Below are positions 18,784-28,271 of a stretch of 64,000 bases of DNA, piece by piece. The stretch comes from Gammaproteobacteria bacterium (GTDB lineage Bacteria; Pseudomonadota; Gammaproteobacteria; Steroidobacterales; Steroidobacteraceae). Location: positions 1-64,000 of the forward strand of contig JANXZG010000080.1 of NCBI GenBank assembly GCA_025355645.1. The letters run 5' to 3'. The position numbers and the translations under genes are program-made. Positions within the stretch are counted from its first letter, which is position 1; every line of letters starts with the position of its first letter. The notes beneath the pieces are model-generated. The model made no database searches, was not told where the DNA came from, and worked only from the letters and a program-made list of their open reading frames with translations.

Positions 18784-19887
18784 TCAGTGCAGAGTGGCCA
18801 GGAAGGAGGAAATCTGGATCATTTCCGCAATGGTCAATCGGCTGACCACCGGCACCATGGGCGCGATCGTGATACCCGCGCGCAGCCCTGATTGGATGTC
18901 AAACAGTTGCCTCATGATGTAACTGGGCGAGCGCCCGACGATGCCAGGAACATCACCGGCGCCTTTCAAGTCTGCTTCATGGCAACCGTTGCACGCGATG
19001 GATTTGCCCATTCCACCGCTGCTAACCAGCTCCTTCCCGGCCTTGATTGCGCCAACCGGAACATAGGCAATGAAGCGGGTATGCGAGTCTCGGTGCTCGA
19101 ATTGCTCTGCATCTTCCGGCACCTCTACGATCCGTTGGCCAGTTGGCTCCCTTGGTCCAGCCTTATCGACGGCGAGAATCCAGCCGGCGACGTGGGTGCG
19201 CGGCACAGTATCGGTTTCAATCACTCTGATGCGGAACTGCGGCCGCAATTTTGAAAAGTAATCGGCCGCCGCCTTGATTTCGGTATCTGTTGCAACCGCT
19301 GCCAACTGGGTCATCAGCTTCGGCGGAACTCGCGTTGGAACGGCGCTACGTCTTGTGCCATTCCTAATATCAGCGACTTGCTGCGCGATGTAGGTTGCAG
19401 GCAACCCCGCCAAGCTGGCATTTTCTGGTCGGCCGCCCCCATCGGGAAGATGGCAGTAGCCGCAAGCGAAGACACCGGGATTTCTGCCATGTGCGACCAC
19501 CTCCGGCATTGCCGGATGATCGGCCGGGTGCCAATCTGGCGCGCTGAAAAGATCCGACAATTGGCCTGGTGAAAAGGTGATCCTACTGTGAGGGACGCGG
19601 ACGGCGCCGCGGTAAGCGGGCGGCTTTGCCCCGTCTGGCGGATTGACGGGAAAGAGCCAGTCTGGTGGTGCCATAGCCGCGGGTGGCTGGTCAGAAGTGA
19701 GTTCGGTCTGACCCAACGCCGTAAATGGGTACACCAGCAGACAGGCGATGAAAATCATCCAGACTCGGAAAATCTGTGTGCCCAGTAGTCGATTCAAGAC
19801 AATCCCCGCATTTTTACCATGTTGGCTGATTGCCGCTCTGACGGTAGCGTTCATTGATGGGTGTAATGAGACAAGGTAGGCCGACAC
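18784..19887 (-). CDS. di-heme cytochrome c family protein
   Basis: CGYCHL and CNGCHE heme-binding motifs, N-terminal signal/TM. Confidence 0.85.
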   Translation of the reverse strand: MSAYLVSLHPSMNATVRAAISQHGKNAGIVLNRLLGTQIFRVWMIFIACLLVYPFTALGQTELTSDQPPAAMAPPDWLFPVNPPDGAKPPAYRGAVRVPHSRITFSPGQLSDLFSAPDWHPADHPAMPEVVAHGRNPGVFACGYCHLPDGGGRPENASLAGLPATYIAQQVADIRNGTRRSAVPTRVPPKLMTQLAAVATDTEIKAAADYFSKLRPQFRIRVIETDTVPRTHVAGWILAVDKAGPREPTGQRIVEVPEDAEQFEHRDSHTRFIAYVPVGAIKAGKELVSSGGMGKSIACNGCHEADLKGAGDVPGIVGRSPSYIMRQLFDIQSGLRAGITIAPMVPVVSRLTIAEMIQISSFLATLH

Positions 19888-20169
19888 CTAGAGACCGCCC
19901 GACACCGGGCAGTCACTAGTAACGGCTCCAGTTCAGTCTCGACCTAACATCTATACTGCCAAGCAGACTTCGTTTGGTCATACACCTTGCCAGAATTTCA
20001 CGCCGCGAGTGCGGTCGGTGATAAAAGGCGGAAACGGATCGACCCGCGTCCCACGAACTGCACTGCGTGTGAAGCCTCGGCCCATGCTAGCCAACCTCAG
20101 CCAACGTGCCGCGCGGCACGCGGTCTGCGCCGAACTGGCTGGCAATTGCCAGCGATGGTTGGAGAGTGG

Positions 20170-20245
20170 GGCGGGCGAGGGGAATCGAACGCACGGCTCA
20201 AGCTTGGGAAGCTACTTCCGCGTGTTTGATACCCATCGATCCACA
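20170..20245 (-). pseudogene. degenerate tRNA-Gly-like sequence
   Basis: Minus strand GTAGCTTCCCAAGCTT...GCGTTCGATTCCCCTCGCCCGC resembles the 3' half of the intact tRNA-Gly at 20374-20444; T-stem and 5' acceptor do not pair. Confidence 0.5.
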
Positions 20246-20373
20246 CGTGGCGTCCCGATGGTATCCCACCTGTGGTCACTGTCCCCAACAACTGCGGTGA
20301 CGATTCCGACCCGACCGCCAACGGCCCCAACCGGGTAACTACCCAACCGTCTGGATGGTCTCGAAATAGGTTG

Positions 20374-20444
20374 AGCGGGTGAAGGGAATCGAACCCTCGT
20401 ATGAAGCTTGGGAAGCTTCCGTTCTACCATTGAACTACACCCGC
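20374..20444 (-). tRNA. tRNA-Gly (anticodon CCC)
   Basis: GCGGGTGTAGTTCAATGGTAGAACGGAAGCTTCCCAAGCTTCATACGAGGGTTCGATTCCCTTCACCCGCT folds as a cloverleaf; loop TTCCCAA. Confidence 0.92.
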
Positions 20445-20918
20445 ACTGAAGCCCGATTGTATTCGGCCCGCTGCCAACATATCAACAGTCAGGACGTCAG
20501 ACGTGTTGTCACGATGTCAAGTGGACAATGTGGTCCGTTGATGCCATTTTCCACGGATGAAGAATAATACCAAGCTCGAAGCCGCCGCCTGCGCTCCTGC
20601 TCTAACCGAATCAAAGAACTTCAACGCCAAGGCCAAGATCCCCTTTGGCGTGAGCATGTCCGTTCAGCAATGAACGACTTCATAGACTTCCTCGGCTTCA
20701 TCAACACGCAGTTGTCGACTCGAAGCATTCCTCGATTTGAGAACTTGCTGATGCCGGCAAACTTCAGCAACATGGCTCCTGTGCCCATAGGATAATCACG
20801 CCGATTGCCTGCCTGACGCAGCGGCGGCGCATCATACGCGTCAGTTCCCCCGATTAATTCAGCTGAAGCTAGCGGGCTTCAGGTCGCAGCACAAATCGGG
20901 TGACGCTGCGCTTAGCGC

Positions 20919-22037
20919 TTACCAGCGCTTGCCGTCAGCGGGCGAAAAGTCTCGTTCGAGGATGTCATACAGCGCCGCGGTGTAACGTTGCGCAGACTCC
21001 TGAGTCATATGCGACCATTCCGGAATCTCATAGCCACTGCGCAGCTGCGGGTAATCTTCAAAGTACACTCCTGGCGCTCCCGACTTCGACAGCAGCTGAT
21101 CCCACGTTTCAGCCCTCGGCACCACGCGGTTCTCGAACGCGAGGTACTCGCCCGCGCTTGGATCTCTAACGAAGATGACCGGTATGCCACGGGCGCGCAG
21201 TTTAGCCACGGCTGCCGCGGCACGCGTGATCTGCTCATCAAGTGTCTTCTGATTGTCAGCGGCTTCCTCGGGTGTTGGCGGCGGAGCGTTGAATTCCTGC
21301 GCCCAGACAAAGCGGCAGAGGGCGCGATAGACGGAGTCTTTCGCTACCTTGCTCCACATGTGGGTATTGCGGTCGGCCTCCGTGTCCGACAGCTTGCGTA
21401 CATCGGTGAATTCGCGCAGGTCCTTGCGATGTGGCCAGGACTGACGCCGCAAAACGGTGAACAGGGCGAAGTCCGGGTCGTAAGAGGCAAGCCACGGTTC
21501 GACCAAATGCATCGACAGCCGCTTGCCGACACGCTGCGACGGTGATTCCTTGCGCCAGTAGCTGAAGGCACTGCCGCGATACTCGTAGCCGGAAAAAAAC
21601 AGATCCGGCGCGATGCCGACCAACAGGCGGCCCGTGAAGGCATTGTCGTTGGCTAAGTCTTCCAGCACCGGCAGGGGCGACGTCCCGACGAGCGCAAGCT
21701 GAATCGGCCGCGCACCCGACAGGCGCTCCCAGACCGGCAACTGCAAGTCGAACAAGGTCCGCGACGCTCCGATCAGCACAGTTGCATTGCCATCGCCGGC
21801 GTCAATCCGCCGGCGCTGTTGCGCCCACAACGCGTCATCGTCAATGAAGCCAGGCACGGCGCCAAATGCCCGCCAGTACCACTCCCACGCGCCGGTGAGC
21901 GCAACGGCCAACAGCAGTGCGCCAAGCAGCATTGCCAGCCAGGGCCGATTGGGGATATCGCGCTCCGGCACCGGCTGGGCGATACCGGGCCGATCGGCAG
22001 CCGTCAGGCGCCTAGAACTGGAAATAGATGAAGGCAT
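20919..22037 (-). CDS. SGNH/AlgX-like or DltD-like membrane-anchored protein, partner of MBOAT acyltransferase
   Basis: N-terminal TM, VLIGASRTLFDLQL (G-x-S) motif, C-terminal EIPEWSHMTQESAQRYTAALYDIL; overlaps MBOAT ORF. Confidence 0.7.
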   Translation of the reverse strand: MPSSISSSRRLTAADRPGIAQPVPERDIPNRPWLAMLLGALLLAVALTGAWEWYWRAFGAVPGFIDDDALWAQQRRRIDAGDGNATVLIGASRTLFDLQLPVWERLSGARPIQLALVGTSPLPVLEDLANDNAFTGRLLVGIAPDLFFSGYEYRGSAFSYWRKESPSQRVGKRLSMHLVEPWLASYDPDFALFTVLRRQSWPHRKDLREFTDVRKLSDTEADRNTHMWSKVAKDSVYRALCRFVWAQEFNAPPPTPEEAADNQKTLDEQITRAAAAVAKLRARGIPVIFVRDPSAGEYLAFENRVVPRAETWDQLLSKSGAPGVYFEDYPQLRSGYEIPEWSHMTQESAQRYTAALYDILERDFSPADGKRW

Positions 22038-23427
22038 TGCCTGCTCCCTGGGAAATCACAATGGCAAACACCATCAGGCCCCACACCAGCGCAATCAACG
22101 CAGGAGGAACACGCGCTATGGCTGCCTCAAGGGTTTGCTCCCGCATGTACCAGTGCACCGCCACGAGCACCGGCATAATGGTCGCCACGGAGGCGATAAA
22201 AATGATTGGCAAAATTGGCTTGGCCGCCGCATTCAGTCCGAGCATGCCACGCAGCACGCGCCAGGCAGTCGAGAAATCTTTGGCGCGGAAGAACACCCAG
22301 GTAAGATTTACCAGCATATAGGTCAGAAGGCCGAGCCCAAGCAGCGCCAGCGGTCCGGGCCGGTAGCCGGAGAAACGCGCCCGGATGCGGCGTTCGGCGA
22401 CCAGATAGGTGCCGTGCAATCCGCCCCAGGCAACAAAGGTCCAGTTTGCGCCGTGCCAGAGGCCGCCGAGCAGCATAGTGGTCATCAATGCGGCGTTCAG
22501 CCGCAAAGGCCCGTGGCGGTTGCCGCCCAGCGGAATGTAAAGATAGTCGCGCAACCACGACGACAAAGTGATGTGCCAGCGACGCCAGAAGTCCGAGAAG
22601 CCGACCGCTGCGTAGGGAAAACGGAAATTGTCCGGCATGAAAAAACCAAGACACAGAGCGGCGCCGATCGCGGTGGTCGAATAACCGGCGAAATCGCAAA
22701 ATATCTGGCCACTGAATGCGAGTGTCCCGGTCCACGCATCCAACAGCCCAGGTGGCATCTCCTTGTCAAAGACCCGCTCGGCCGCGCCGGATAAAAAGGT
22801 GTCCGCAAGCACCACCTTGTTAAAGAGACCGAGCGTCATCAGCCCGAGTCCGAAACACAACTGCCTGGCATTGGCCCGCCGCGGCGTCTCAAACTGCGGC
22901 ACCAGTTCAGTCGGCCGCATGATCGGCCCGGCTACTAGGTGCGGAAAAAACGTCACGAACAATGCGTAATCAAGAAAGTTGCGGGCCGGAAGTGCACGGC
23001 GAAGATACACATCAAGCGTATAAGACATCGTCGCGAAGGTATAAAACGAAATGCCGACGGGAAGCACGATGTCCATTTTCGGAGCGTGGTACTGCACACC
23101 GGCCACTGCCATGAGCGCGGTAAAGTTCTGTAGCAGGAAATTGCCGTACTTGAAGAACAGCAACATGCCAAGATTCGCCACCACGGATAGCAGCATCCAG
23201 GCGCGCCGGTTGGCGGGACGCGTGGCGCGCACCAGGCCCAGCGCCGCGTACCAATCAACTACCGTGGAGATCCACAACAGCAGCACGAACGGCGGGTTCC
23301 AGGCGATGTAAAAGATGTAGCTCGCGATGAGCAGGTTGATCTTTCGCACTCTCCAGCTGAAGGGCAGCGAGTGCAGCAACAGGACGCAGGCAAAGAACGC
23401 CGCAAACGTCAGGGTGTTAAAAACCAA
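22012..23427 (-). CDS. MBOAT family O-acyltransferase (AlgI-like)
   Basis: FSDFWRRWHITLSSWLRDYLYIPLGGNRHG...GLWHGANWTFVAWGGLHG, diagnostic of MBOAT/AlgI. Confidence 0.95.
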   Translation of the reverse strand: MVFNTLTFAAFFACVLLLHSLPFSWRVRKINLLIASYIFYIAWNPPFVLLLWISTVVDWYAALGLVRATRPANRRAWMLLSVVANLGMLLFFKYGNFLLQNFTALMAVAGVQYHAPKMDIVLPVGISFYTFATMSYTLDVYLRRALPARNFLDYALFVTFFPHLVAGPIMRPTELVPQFETPRRANARQLCFGLGLMTLGLFNKVVLADTFLSGAAERVFDKEMPPGLLDAWTGTLAFSGQIFCDFAGYSTTAIGAALCLGFFMPDNFRFPYAAVGFSDFWRRWHITLSSWLRDYLYIPLGGNRHGPLRLNAALMTTMLLGGLWHGANWTFVAWGGLHGTYLVAERRIRARFSGYRPGPLALLGLGLLTYMLVNLTWVFFRAKDFSTAWRVLRGMLGLNAAAKPILPIIFIASVATIMPVLVAVHWYMREQTLEAAIARVPPALIALVWGLMVFAIVISQGAGNAFIYFQF

Positions 23428-23633
23428 CGGTTATCTCCCAATGCGATGCCCTGCTCCGGCGTACCGGGCAGGCGGTTATTTTTCGATCGCGCTTTCGCTA
23501 ATATCATCGCATCGTTTCAGACTCGATGCCATCTCCAGCGGGCTGCCCTCGCAGCCCGGGCGATGGTCACCACAATAACCAGCGCGGCTCGGTTGCCCGC
23601 CTGGACAGTAGGCGAATACAATCCGGGCGCTAT

Positions 23634-23669
23634 GCCGGTGTAGTTCAATGGTAGAATTGCAGCTTCCCA
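23634..23669 (+). pseudogene. truncated tRNA-Gly 5' fragment
   Basis: GCCGGTGTAGTTCAATGGTAGAATTGCAGCTTCCCAA matches the 5' half of tRNA-Gly; no T-arm or 3' acceptor follows. Confidence 0.6.
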
Positions 23670-23740
23670 ACAAGCGGGCTAACCGATCGGTATGGCGCCA
23701 GCCGCCATCGTTCGGGCAGCGAATTACGGGGTCATGACGC

Positions 23741-25213
23741 TTAGAAATCCGTTCTGCCAAAGCGCGCAAATCCCTGGTTGATGCCGGGCGGATCCATGCA
23801 GGAGAGGTCGAGTTCGATCGGCGTACCGACCCAGGTACCGAGGTACGTGTGGTCTGCGAGGTCGTCGTACGTCAGGGGATGCACGAGCGTTGTAAGTCCC
23901 GACTCGCGCACAATGTCCCGGACCGCGGCTAGCTGCTCCTGAGTGAAATGAATCTCAAATTGCGGGCATGGGTGCGGGCCTACCTTACCGTCGCGCAACT
24001 CACCAATGAACCGCAGCACCGGGGACTGGCCGGAGTCTTTGAGCCTGCGCAGGCGTCCTTGAAGTTCTTGCGCGCGGCCGTGCTGATCCGGCGCGTAGTA
24101 GATATGGGCGTGCCACGGGGCGTTGCCGCCTGCCAACCCCGCAAATGGCGCGACATCGCGTGTCCACCCGAAGGGGTCCACCGCGCGACGCTCCTGGATC
24201 GCGAGCAGCGCCTGTCGCAGGCGACAGGCGACGTCATCGACGCGCTGCGGCCTATATTCGTCACCTTGCACATCGGCAAGGACAGCCACCGGGCTGACAA
24301 TCGCCGCGGTGCCGCACGCGAGCAGCTCCGTGCACTCGCCACTTCTGACCTGGGCCAGCAATTCATCCAGCGCGATCCGCCGCTCGTGCACCGTGTAGCC
24401 GAGGTGCCGGGCAAGTGTCAGCAAGGAATCGCGGGTGATCCCGGCAAGGATCGCCCCATCGAGCGCCGGGGTATGCAGCTCACCGCCAATCACAGCGAAA
24501 ACATTCATGCCGGATAATTCCTGAATCCAGCGGTGTTCCTGCGCATCGAGCCACAGCGTCATCGGATAGCCACGCGCCGCCGCCCCCGCTGATGCGCGCA
24601 GCGCAGCCCCGTAATTCGCTGCCGCTTTCGCCGCTCCAATCCCACCGACTGCGGCACGCACGTCGCTGCGCTCGATCGCGATGCGCATGGGCTCGTTTGA
24701 ATAGATGCCAACTGGGCTCGCAATGACCATGAAGCGAAAGCTGCTCGAATTTCGCAGCTGATAGCCCGCTTCGGTACCGAATAGAAACGGCCGCAGGTAC
24801 AGCGCTTGGCTCGAACAACGCGGCACGATCCCGGCGCACGCGCCGGCGACCGCATCGAGTCCCTGCAAAAACAAATCCACGGGTACGGGCTGCATCGCGA
24901 GCCGCTCGGCCGAACGCACCATGCGACGCCAGTTATCCAGCGGGCGAAAAAGATTAGGCCACGGTGCGACGCCAACGCAATAGGCCTTCAGTCCCTCGAA
25001 CACCAATTCGGCGTACTGCAGCGCTCGTGAGCCTGGCAGCAAGTCGATCGGCCCGTAAGGCTTCAGTTCCCCGCTGCCCCAGCGTCCGCCGGAAAATTGG
25101 GCAGAAAACATCACGGGCGCCGTGACGTTGCCGAAGCCCAGCGGTTCCGGCGCCGTGAAGCGGCCGAGCGCTTCGGCAACACCCGGCGCCACGCTGAACG
25201 ATTGTGGGCTCAC
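23741..25213 (-). CDS. branched-chain aminotransferase-like protein fused to a DOPA 4,5-dioxygenase-like domain
   Basis: N-terminal BCAT (YAELVFEGLKAY, YLRPFLFGTEAGYQL, AKAAANYGAALRA, LACGTAAIVSPV, DPFGWT), C-terminal PWHAHIYYAPDQ...VGPHPCPQFEIHF...LVHPLTYDDLADHTYLGTWVGTPIELDL. Confidence 0.82.
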   Translation of the reverse strand: MSPQSFSVAPGVAEALGRFTAPEPLGFGNVTAPVMFSAQFSGGRWGSGELKPYGPIDLLPGSRALQYAELVFEGLKAYCVGVAPWPNLFRPLDNWRRMVRSAERLAMQPVPVDLFLQGLDAVAGACAGIVPRCSSQALYLRPFLFGTEAGYQLRNSSSFRFMVIASPVGIYSNEPMRIAIERSDVRAAVGGIGAAKAAANYGAALRASAGAAARGYPMTLWLDAQEHRWIQELSGMNVFAVIGGELHTPALDGAILAGITRDSLLTLARHLGYTVHERRIALDELLAQVRSGECTELLACGTAAIVSPVAVLADVQGDEYRPQRVDDVACRLRQALLAIQERRAVDPFGWTRDVAPFAGLAGGNAPWHAHIYYAPDQHGRAQELQGRLRRLKDSGQSPVLRFIGELRDGKVGPHPCPQFEIHFTQEQLAAVRDIVRESGLTTLVHPLTYDDLADHTYLGTWVGTPIELDLSCMDPPGINQGFARFGRTDF

Positions 25214-25590
25214 TTGCGAAGGTATGCGTCGGTGCCCGCTAGCCAGTCCTGCCGCGGCGGGTTAAAGACGTCGACATCCAGCGTGTCCTCGAGCGCGACG
25301 GCCCGGTGCGGCACATTCGATGGGATCACCAGCACCTCGCCCGCGCGCGCGATGATTTCGCGTTCGCCGTCCTCGCCGAACCAGAAGTGCAGCGCGCCAT
25401 TGAGGATATACGTCAGTTGCTCGTTTTCATGCGCATGACGCGGCACCTCGTCGCCCTTCTTGAGGTACACGTGCGCAATCATCATGCGCTCCGCGGTGAT
25501 CAGCCGGCGCGTGATGGTCCCCTTCATGGATTCTTCAGGTATATCGGCCCAGCGATGGTGGGTGACACTGGCGGCAGAGGGTTTGTTCAT
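25210..25590 (-). CDS. cupin domain protein
   Basis: VPRHAHENEQLTYILNGALHFWFG...VLVIPSNVPHRA cupin motifs; 4-nt overlap with downstream fusion gene. Confidence 0.85.
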   Translation of the reverse strand: MNKPSAASVTHHRWADIPEESMKGTITRRLITAERMMIAHVYLKKGDEVPRHAHENEQLTYILNGALHFWFGEDGEREIIARAGEVLVIPSNVPHRAVALEDTLDVDVFNPPRQDWLAGTDAYLRK

Positions 25591-25755
25591 GTGGGGGTCC
25601 AGAAGTCCGGAATTACACGCAGGACGGCGGATAAAAGATTAACATGCGGCCCCGCGACGCGCGTCAGATTGGCGTTTTCCGCGAAATTATTTGGAACGAT
25701 AACTAGGCATGACGATCTAGCCTGACGTATAAAGCTGGGCACGGGGGCATTTGCA

Positions 25756-26238
25756 ATGGACACTATTCGTCGGAATCGACCGCGACCGCTCAGGCTTTTT
25801 GGCGCCATAATACTGGTCGGCGGCGCCTGCTACGCTGCCTCCCCGGCATGGGCCGCGCTTGGCAGCTATGCGGCCTCGATCAGCGCCGACCGGGCCGCCT
25901 TCCAGGCTTCCGTGAAGGTCACGTCGCGCGCACTCTACGATATCCATGAAATGACCTTGTCCTCGGGCACCACCGTGCGTGAATACGCAGCGCCGGATGG
26001 TATGGTATTTGCCGTTGGCTGGGATGGCGCGGCGATGCCGGACCTGCGGCAGGTGCTAGGCGCCAGTTACAATGAGTACCTCGCTGCGGCCCAGGAAAAT
26101 CAGGGCGGTCATCAGCATCTGGCAGCGCAACGGGGTGACTTGGTGCTGGTCTCGAGCGGCCATATGCGCGCTTTCGCCGGGCGCGCGTACCTCGCCAGCG
26201 CGGTGCCTCCCGGTGTCTCGATCGACGAGCTACGGTAG
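25756..26238 (+). CDS. DUF2844 domain-containing protein
   Basis: Secreted protein with TVREYAAPDGMVFAVGWDGAAMPDLRQVLG; precedes a DUF3443-like gene. Confidence 0.75.
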   Translation: MDTIRRNRPRPLRLFGAIILVGGACYAASPAWAALGSYAASISADRAAFQASVKVTSRALYDIHEMTLSSGTTVREYAAPDGMVFAVGWDGAAMPDLRQVLGASYNEYLAAAQENQGGHQHLAAQRGDLVLVSSGHMRAFAGRAYLASAVPPGVSIDELR

Positions 26239-26247
26239 GTGTTTGCC

Positions 26248-27534
26248 ATGAAGCGTGGAACGGCGATTTTGATTTGCAGCGCGGCGATTATCCTCGCGGC
26301 CTGCAAGGGGCACAGCGGTGCCAGTACTGCGACGAGCACCACGGGGGGCAACGTGATAGCGGGCGCCGCCAGCAACGTGGCGACGATCATCGTCGATGCC
26401 GGTCCCGGCCCCTCCCCGCGCATCAATACGCCCTATACCTCGGTGACCATTTGCGCGCCGGGCAGCACGACTAATTGCCAGACCATCGATCATATCGCGG
26501 TTGACACGGGCGCAAGCGGACTGCGCATCGTCGCATCGGTGCTCTCACCCACCCTGGCGGCGGCATTGCCGTTGACTGTCGATGCCAACAACAACGCCAT
26601 CGTCGAATGCATGGAATACGCGGACGGCTACGCCTGGGGTCCTATTGTCAGCGTCGACATGGCCATCAGCGGCGAAAAGGCAACTTCGCTACCCATCCAG
26701 GTTTTCGGCACTTCGCTATTCCCGTCGGCGCCTGCTACGGCCCCCTGCGCGGGTACTGGCCCACAGCTCGGCACGGTGGCAAGCTTTGGCGCGAAGGGTA
26801 CCCTGGGCGTTTCCTTCTTCGCGCAGGACTGCGGTTCCGGTTGCGCACTGACGCTCTCAACGCCTACCAACCCCGGCTTTTATTTCGCGTGTTCGTCGTC
26901 GACTAGCTGCAACGTGACCACCGTTCCGCTGACCAGCGGGTCGGGGCCGCAACAGGTACAAAATCCGGTCTCATTGTTTGCGGTGAACAAGAACGGCCTG
27001 ATTATTGAAATGCCCACGGTCAGTGCGACTGGGCAAACCTCCGCATCAGGCGCTCTCGTTTTTGGCATCGATACGCAAAGCAACAATACCTCCGCTGCCA
27101 CTGCGATCGTGCTGACGGTCGACCCCATCCATGGTTATGTTTCTACGGATTTCGACAACGCTGCATATCCAAAGAGTTTATTCGACACGGGATCGAATGG
27201 CCTTTACTTCGACGTTCCCACCACTTTTACCAATCTGCCCTTGTGCGCCGACAGCGCCCGCTCGACCCTTTATTGCCCGACAAACTCACAAATTCTTACA
27301 GCCAGCGCCGAAAGCTCGATCAACGTACCCCTCAGTATTCCTTTCAGCGTTGCGAGTGCCGATTCATTATTGTCAGGCGGCGCAACCCTGGTCGCGTTCA
27401 GCAACCTGGCGGGCAGCGTTTCCGACCCAGCCATGTTCGACTGGGGCATGCCATTCTTCTACGGCCGCAATGTCTATTTTGCACTTGAAGGGAAGGCGAC
27501 GGCGGCGGCAGAAGGCCCTTACGTCGCTTTCTAG
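26248..27534 (+). CDS. DUF3443 family lipoprotein-like protein
   Basis: Lipobox-like AAIILAACKG; VDTGASGLRIVASVL and FDTGSNGLYFD aspartyl-protease-like motifs. Confidence 0.75.
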   Translation: MKRGTAILICSAAIILAACKGHSGASTATSTTGGNVIAGAASNVATIIVDAGPGPSPRINTPYTSVTICAPGSTTNCQTIDHIAVDTGASGLRIVASVLSPTLAAALPLTVDANNNAIVECMEYADGYAWGPIVSVDMAISGEKATSLPIQVFGTSLFPSAPATAPCAGTGPQLGTVASFGAKGTLGVSFFAQDCGSGCALTLSTPTNPGFYFACSSSTSCNVTTVPLTSGSGPQQVQNPVSLFAVNKNGLIIEMPTVSATGQTSASGALVFGIDTQSNNTSAATAIVLTVDPIHGYVSTDFDNAAYPKSLFDTGSNGLYFDVPTTFTNLPLCADSARSTLYCPTNSQILTASAESSINVPLSIPFSVASADSLLSGGATLVAFSNLAGSVSDPAMFDWGMPFFYGRNVYFALEGKATAAAEGPYVAF

Positions 27535-28181
27535 CGGGACTGCAAACCGCGCAGCGCGCGTTCGTATCCGGCCTGCACATCCGCGGTACTGGCCGCGGAA
27601 TATCCAAGGTCGCCCAGCAGGCCGTCGGTCAGCCCGTAGATCCAACCGTGGATCTCAAGCGCCTGGCCCCGCTCCCATGCATCGCGCACAATCGATGTCT
27701 GGCAGACATGCATCACCTGTTCCAGCACATTGAGTTCGCATAGGCGATCTTCACGCTCGGCCTTTTCACTGTATAGCCCGAGGCGTCCTTCGTGTTGCTC
27801 GCGCACATCCTGCACATGCCGCAACCAGTTGTCGCACAGGCCGAGGCGTTCGTTTGACAACGCCGAGCGCACACCGCTGCAACCATAGTGTCCGCATACG
27901 ATGATATGCCCCACCTTCAGCACATCCACCGCAAACTGCATGACCGAGAGGCAGTTCAGGTCAGTGTGCACGACGACGTTGGCGACATTACGATGTACGA
28001 ACAACTCGCCGGGCGGCAGGCCGACGATCTCGTTCGCCGGGACCCGGCTGTCCGAGCAGCCGATCCACAGATAACGCGGGGACTGCTGCTGGGAAAGTCT
28101 CAGGAAGAATTCGGGATCCCGATCGACGATTTTCGCAGCCCAACTGCGGTTGCTGTCGATCAGGTGCTGCAGGGATTTCAC
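27531..28181 (-). CDS. can: beta-class carbonic anhydrase
   Basis: WIGCSDSRVPANEIVGLPPGELFVHRNVANVV...HIIVCGHYGCSGV. Confidence 0.95.
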   Translation of the reverse strand: MKSLQHLIDSNRSWAAKIVDRDPEFFLRLSQQQSPRYLWIGCSDSRVPANEIVGLPPGELFVHRNVANVVVHTDLNCLSVMQFAVDVLKVGHIIVCGHYGCSGVRSALSNERLGLCDNWLRHVQDVREQHEGRLGLYSEKAEREDRLCELNVLEQVMHVCQTSIVRDAWERGQALEIHGWIYGLTDGLLGDLGYSAASTADVQAGYERALRGLQSR

Positions 28182-28271
28182 GCCATGGATTCTAACGGCT
28201 TATTGCGACACGCGTCACCCCTGGCGTGTGCGCCCGAGGCTTTCGGCCGCTGAGCCAGCTAAACTACGGCG

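Noticed and set aside
21787-22794. 335-aa plus-strand ORF
   Set aside because: Antisense to the SGNH and MBOAT genes; no domain signature
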